From Albifimbria verrucaria (lineage: Eukaryota > Ascomycota > Sordariomycetes > Hypocreales > Stachybotryaceae), in contig JAHREC010000045.1 in NCBI GenBank assembly GCA_020081605.1, positions 1,364,001-1,428,000 of the forward strand: 64,000 nt of DNA, read 5' to 3'. The first letter of the stretch is position 1; each line of letters begins with the position of its first letter. Positions 60,401 to 64,000 of this stretch are shown in pieces. The notes beneath the pieces are model-generated. The model was given only the letters and a program-made list of their open reading frames with translations, was not told the DNA's origin and ran no database searches. Both the position numbers and the translations under genes were made by a program.

Positions 60401-62250
60401 AGCTCACCGTCAGCTAATTTCTAGTTGGCCTAGAGCCCCGCTAGACTCCGTCCTAAAGCATATTGCAATCTACATTCTTATTCAAATCAATTAATAGGAA
60501 TGAAAACCATGAGATGATGGTATGCCATGTGGACTCTGCCACTTAGAGTTCAAATTCTGCTTAGGCGGGGATCAGCTGCCCTGCATAAAGCCGACGAGCC
60601 ATTCAAGCATAATTCGGGACACCGAAGCTCTTGACAGCGGCATAAGCGAGCTGCATGAACAATACATTGAGGCCTGGAATTGCATGGACTTATCCTGACA
60701 TCGGGCAGGGGAGAAGTGTACATTATTCCATCTACATGGTATATCTTACAAAGTAAGTTGAATACTGGTCAGCGGGAGCAGCAAATGTAAGACTTCACAC
60801 TCGCCACGAGAATGGCTGCATCAACGTCCCGCGAACATGGTCGGTGGCTGTCTGTGGCTGCAGGACTTGGCAATTCCCACCGGCCATGGCGCATTTCGCC
60901 AAGGCTGGCTGTAGCAAAAGACGGATCGTCGGCATCTTTGCAGGAGAATAAGACGTGGGGCTGGGTCGCGTGCTCAGCGGAAGCCGTGAAGCTTTGTTTG
61001 TGTAAGTCAAATGGGATATCCCATGTTGTGAGCCTAACGCGAGCATCCCTTGTCAGGAGACTAATGTTTCCGCGGAGGTGCCACCCGAGACCAATCCAGG
61101 CTGGTCCCCAAAGACAACTTGACTAACTAGGTGGCGAAGCAATATGTCAATCATATACTGAATCTAGGATGCAGGGTTGATCGTGCAGGTAGAGGTGGCA
61201 TCCCTGGGTTGGAAGTATTAGCGTCTCAGTAGCCATTTCCACGTGGAATATGAAATGGCATTGCTTTTGGCGGAACATGTGATGAAGGACGGAAGAAAGG
61301 CAATGAAGGGCTAGCCTTATTCTACCCAGAGTAAAGCCACATATAGCGTGATATCTGCCCAATTCCATGTAATCATGGCAAAGAGACAATGATTGGAGCA
61401 GCTCGAGCACATAGCATCATCATCGAAGATCGTCATGGCAGTAATGTAAACCCTTTCTTCGAAATGGGGACTGTTCCACAACATAGCTGGGGTCCTGGCT
61501 GATCAAGGTTAACAAACATGTTCAAATTGTCAGTGGCTCGCTTCCCGGGTTATGTTGTATCGAGAATGGGGAACCTGGGCGGGTCTCTTCTCGCATGTCT
61601 GTCGCTTGCAACCGAGCGTGAGGCCCTGGTAGCTGTCGTGCGCAGCTGATGGTGAACCCTGGCGCTTTACGATGTGACCCACGGTTCTGGAACGCGGAGC
61701 AAGGGACAAAAACAAGCCTTTTGGAGACAGGAAGGCCGAAGCGGAAAGACTACTAGACATAGTGTCCGCCACGTAGAGGCAATCTGAGATTACAGCCTTC
61801 GCCAACGGGTTGGGAGCAGGCTACGCTCTGAGAGCATGTGAGCTGAGACATGGAACAAGCCGCTGCAACCAGCATGGAAGGATCAACCGCTTCTCGGGGA
61901 GGAGACATGGTGGGGTGGTGGTGCAGAGCCAAGTCGGGCTCGAGGAACGATATCGGACACAAGAGCAAGGGGTAGCGCAGCGAGATATTGTCGGGAGCCA
62001 GTGGCCAGTGAGCACGGTGCCTAGTGTAATGAGCTCATGCCAATTCAACGGTACGAAGTTTGCGCCATTGGGCCTTTGTGAACATCCACTCGGGAGCCTG
62101 GTATTTCGTGGGGAGGGGTGAGCGGTCGGGACCAGGGTCCAGGCGTGTGTCCATGGTCAGTCACGGAGGGAGGGAAGCAGGGTGTGCAATGCGATGTCTG
62201 GCGTGCTAGACGCAGCCAGCGCAAAGTCTACTACCAGGTTATCGCCAATA
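57420..62250. other. Gene-free region of 4.8 kb
   Basis: AT-rich for much of 57900-59000. Scattered short frames, for example 57764-57955 (Arg-rich) and 59074-59346, have no start context, domain or partner exons. No transposon terminal repeats, transposase motif or RNA gene could be recognised by eye. May include decayed sequence. Confidence 0.4.
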
Positions 62251-64000
62251 TTTATCCCGAAGAGAGCAGTGGGCGTTGAAGGATGAGCCAGACCGAGGGC
62301 ATGCTAACGAGGCTTGATGTGGAAGAGGCATCGTTGAAGGAGGAGGAGGAGGTGGAGGAGGATCTGTGTGTTAGGGTAGTCCCTGCGGCATATATTTGAA
62401 ATATCGGCACGATGGAGCGTGTGGATGCACGGCCAAAGGCCAAGAGATGCAAGATGCCATCATCAGGTTGCAGATATGGTGTGGTTGAGGGTCGTTGTGG
62501 GAAAGGCGAGAGATTACAGAGCGGATGGAATGAAGTGTAAGTCGAGCTGCTTTGGGAGGCAGAGAGAGAAAGGAGGGTCTCGGTGGCGGTTGGTTGTCCC
62601 TTTAGCTCAGTAGCTGTACCTGGAGGATACCTAATAATCGCTCCGACCATGTAGAGTAGGACCGAAGAATGGCGGGGCGAGTACCCTGAAAAACTGCACT
62701 TGTCGTCACTGATCGGTCGCGGGAACCCCACCGCATGACGAAAAGCATAGGTAGGTAGTTGTAGACAGAACCCACTGTGGGGTTGCACTGTGCAGGTAGC
62801 TGGACCTGGCGTTGGGCCGCGAGAGCCGCCAATGGCAAGGTACCTGTACCTATTAAAGTTTGTGTTGATGCTCCTTCCCGTTGTTGGCCCCGCCACAATC
62901 CGGCCTTCCGTTGCCAAATCCAGCCAGCACCAGCCAATCGAATGGAGGAGGCTCTGCCCATCCGAATCAACCCAAGCCATTCCAGATCCAGGGCCATCTC
63001 CCTCTCCCTCGTCCATCCCATCTTTGTTCCGTACTCTGCCCTTGTTCCATTTACATAACGAAATCTTTGCCAGAGACGCCCTCAGCCCCGACAGACCGGC
63101 TCCAGCTGACCGCGATGGCCTTGCTCAGCTCGCACCCCGACCTTGCTCCGCGAGGAGGGAAGATGACGAGGGCCACGGTGTGCGAGTCCATGACCACGGT
63201 GGGCGCATCTTAGCACCGACTAGGATCCCAGCGAGTGGATAAGCTGGACCCCGTCGCTGTTCAATTACGGCTCCGGATTGGTCCCGGGGCGATGGCGCAA
63301 TCGGCACTCGAGATTTCATGTTTTCTGACCTTGTCCGGCGTCTCCTCCACCAAGGGCCGATGTTTGTCGCTTCGCTGCCTGTCTGGGACCGTCTCCTTCT
63401 CTCGAGAAAAAAGATACCCACCCGTCTGCGTCAGGACCCCCAAAATGAGCACGCAATCGGGTGGCTCTCTTGGCACAGCACGCCCTTGGAAACGCCCCGG
63501 GGAGTGGCGGCGCCGAAGCTCACTCCCACACCATCATTCATCATCTATCTGGCCGGCCTGTTGCATACACCTTCCAGCTCCAGGTCCAGGCCCCTGTTCC
63601 CGACAGTCCGGTCGCTCGTCCATTGAATCCCTCTCATTTCTCTCCTTCATCTCGTTGCTTTTTCTGCTGTTGTGTTTCGCCCAGCCCGGACCGTCGGTCA
63701 TACCCAGGACTCCCACCACATTCAGCACATTTTCATCCTAGACCGCGACGCCACTGTCGGCACCCAGTCTTGGCCAGTCTTGGCCATCTCTTCGACCTCG
63801 ACCTTCCTCGGACGGATCGTCTTCACCACCAAACAAGCATTTGGCTCTTGGTGATATATAACCAACCATCTCCGCTTCTCTTCTCCACGCTTCCCCTCCC
63901 ATTCAGTCTTCAGCCAGGGCGCTTTTGTGTGTGACCAGGACCCCGGTAGCCTCTGCAGCCTGTCCAGACGCAATTCCAAGCTGCTGTCACACAATACTTA
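62251..64000. promoter_or_regulatory. GC/CT-rich region, probable long 5' leader of a gene beyond the right edge
   Basis: Composition changes to GC-richer and strongly pyrimidine-rich on the plus strand from about 63040, with CT tracts at 63560-63680 and 63870-63900. Such CT-rich leaders are common just upstream of strongly expressed fungal genes. No convincing protein is seen on either strand, although weak splice donors exist. The downstream gene itself is outside the window. Confidence 0.35.

Overview
The window is nuclear DNA of a filamentous ascomycete (Pezizomycotina, probably a Sordariomycete). The evidence is short GT-AG introns of about 42-130 bases with internal CTAAC/CTGAC-like branch sites, two intron-bearing tRNA genes, widely spaced single-gene units, and secreted plant-cell-wall enzymes with fungal CBM1 modules. 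No species can be named from the sequence alone.

Layout. 0-5.4 kb: the 3' part of a cellobiose dehydrogenase with CBM1, mannose-6-phosphate isomerase, and a GH11 xylanase with CBM1. 7-18.6 kb: a POT-family transporter, a long ATP-grasp ligase, a PLP (cysteine-synthase fold) enzyme fused to a rhodanese domain, and a ferric-reductase-like flavocytochrome with a His-rich ectodomain; the ligase and the PLP enzyme are divergent and share one promoter region. 18.8-24.3 kb: three unrecognised proteins, each with one membrane segment. 24.9-36.6 kb: an F-box protein, tRNA-Lys, guanylate kinase, an acetyltransferase-domain fragment of a fatty-acid-synthase beta subunit, a small secreted Cys protein, a GNAT acetyltransferase, and a membrane protein with a PAN/apple-like ectodomain. 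39.6-44.8 kb: a secreted clan GH-A hydrolase, a sugar-type MFS permease and an SDR dehydrogenase, which look like a small sugar-use group. 45.2-50.2 kb: a secreted protein of about 1,650 residues built of roughly 25 tandem four-cysteine repeats. 52.5-53.6 kb: an AA9 lytic polysaccharide monooxygenase with a basic tail. Then come tRNA-Arg, a four-to-five-helix membrane protein and 6.6 kb without a convincing gene.

The cellobiose dehydrogenase, xylanase and AA9 enzyme belong together functionally: the dehydrogenase is a known electron donor to AA9 enzymes, and the xylanase opens the hemicellulose. The best candidate for an undescribed system is the 7-18.6 kb block. A ligase, a non-proteinogenic amino-acid-type PLP enzyme, a peptide-family transporter and a metal reductase would together fit synthesis and handling of a small peptide-like, possibly metal-binding, compound. 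That is inference from gene content.

Reading caution. At least 40 single-base frame breaks interrupt otherwise well-conserved genes, and nearly all are explained by one base missing from a run of identical bases, mostly C/G. They hit essential genes such as guanylate kinase and mannose-6-phosphate isomerase, so they are almost certainly sequencing or assembly errors. Genes below are annotated across these breaks, and lengths given as 'inferred' assume that each break is one base.
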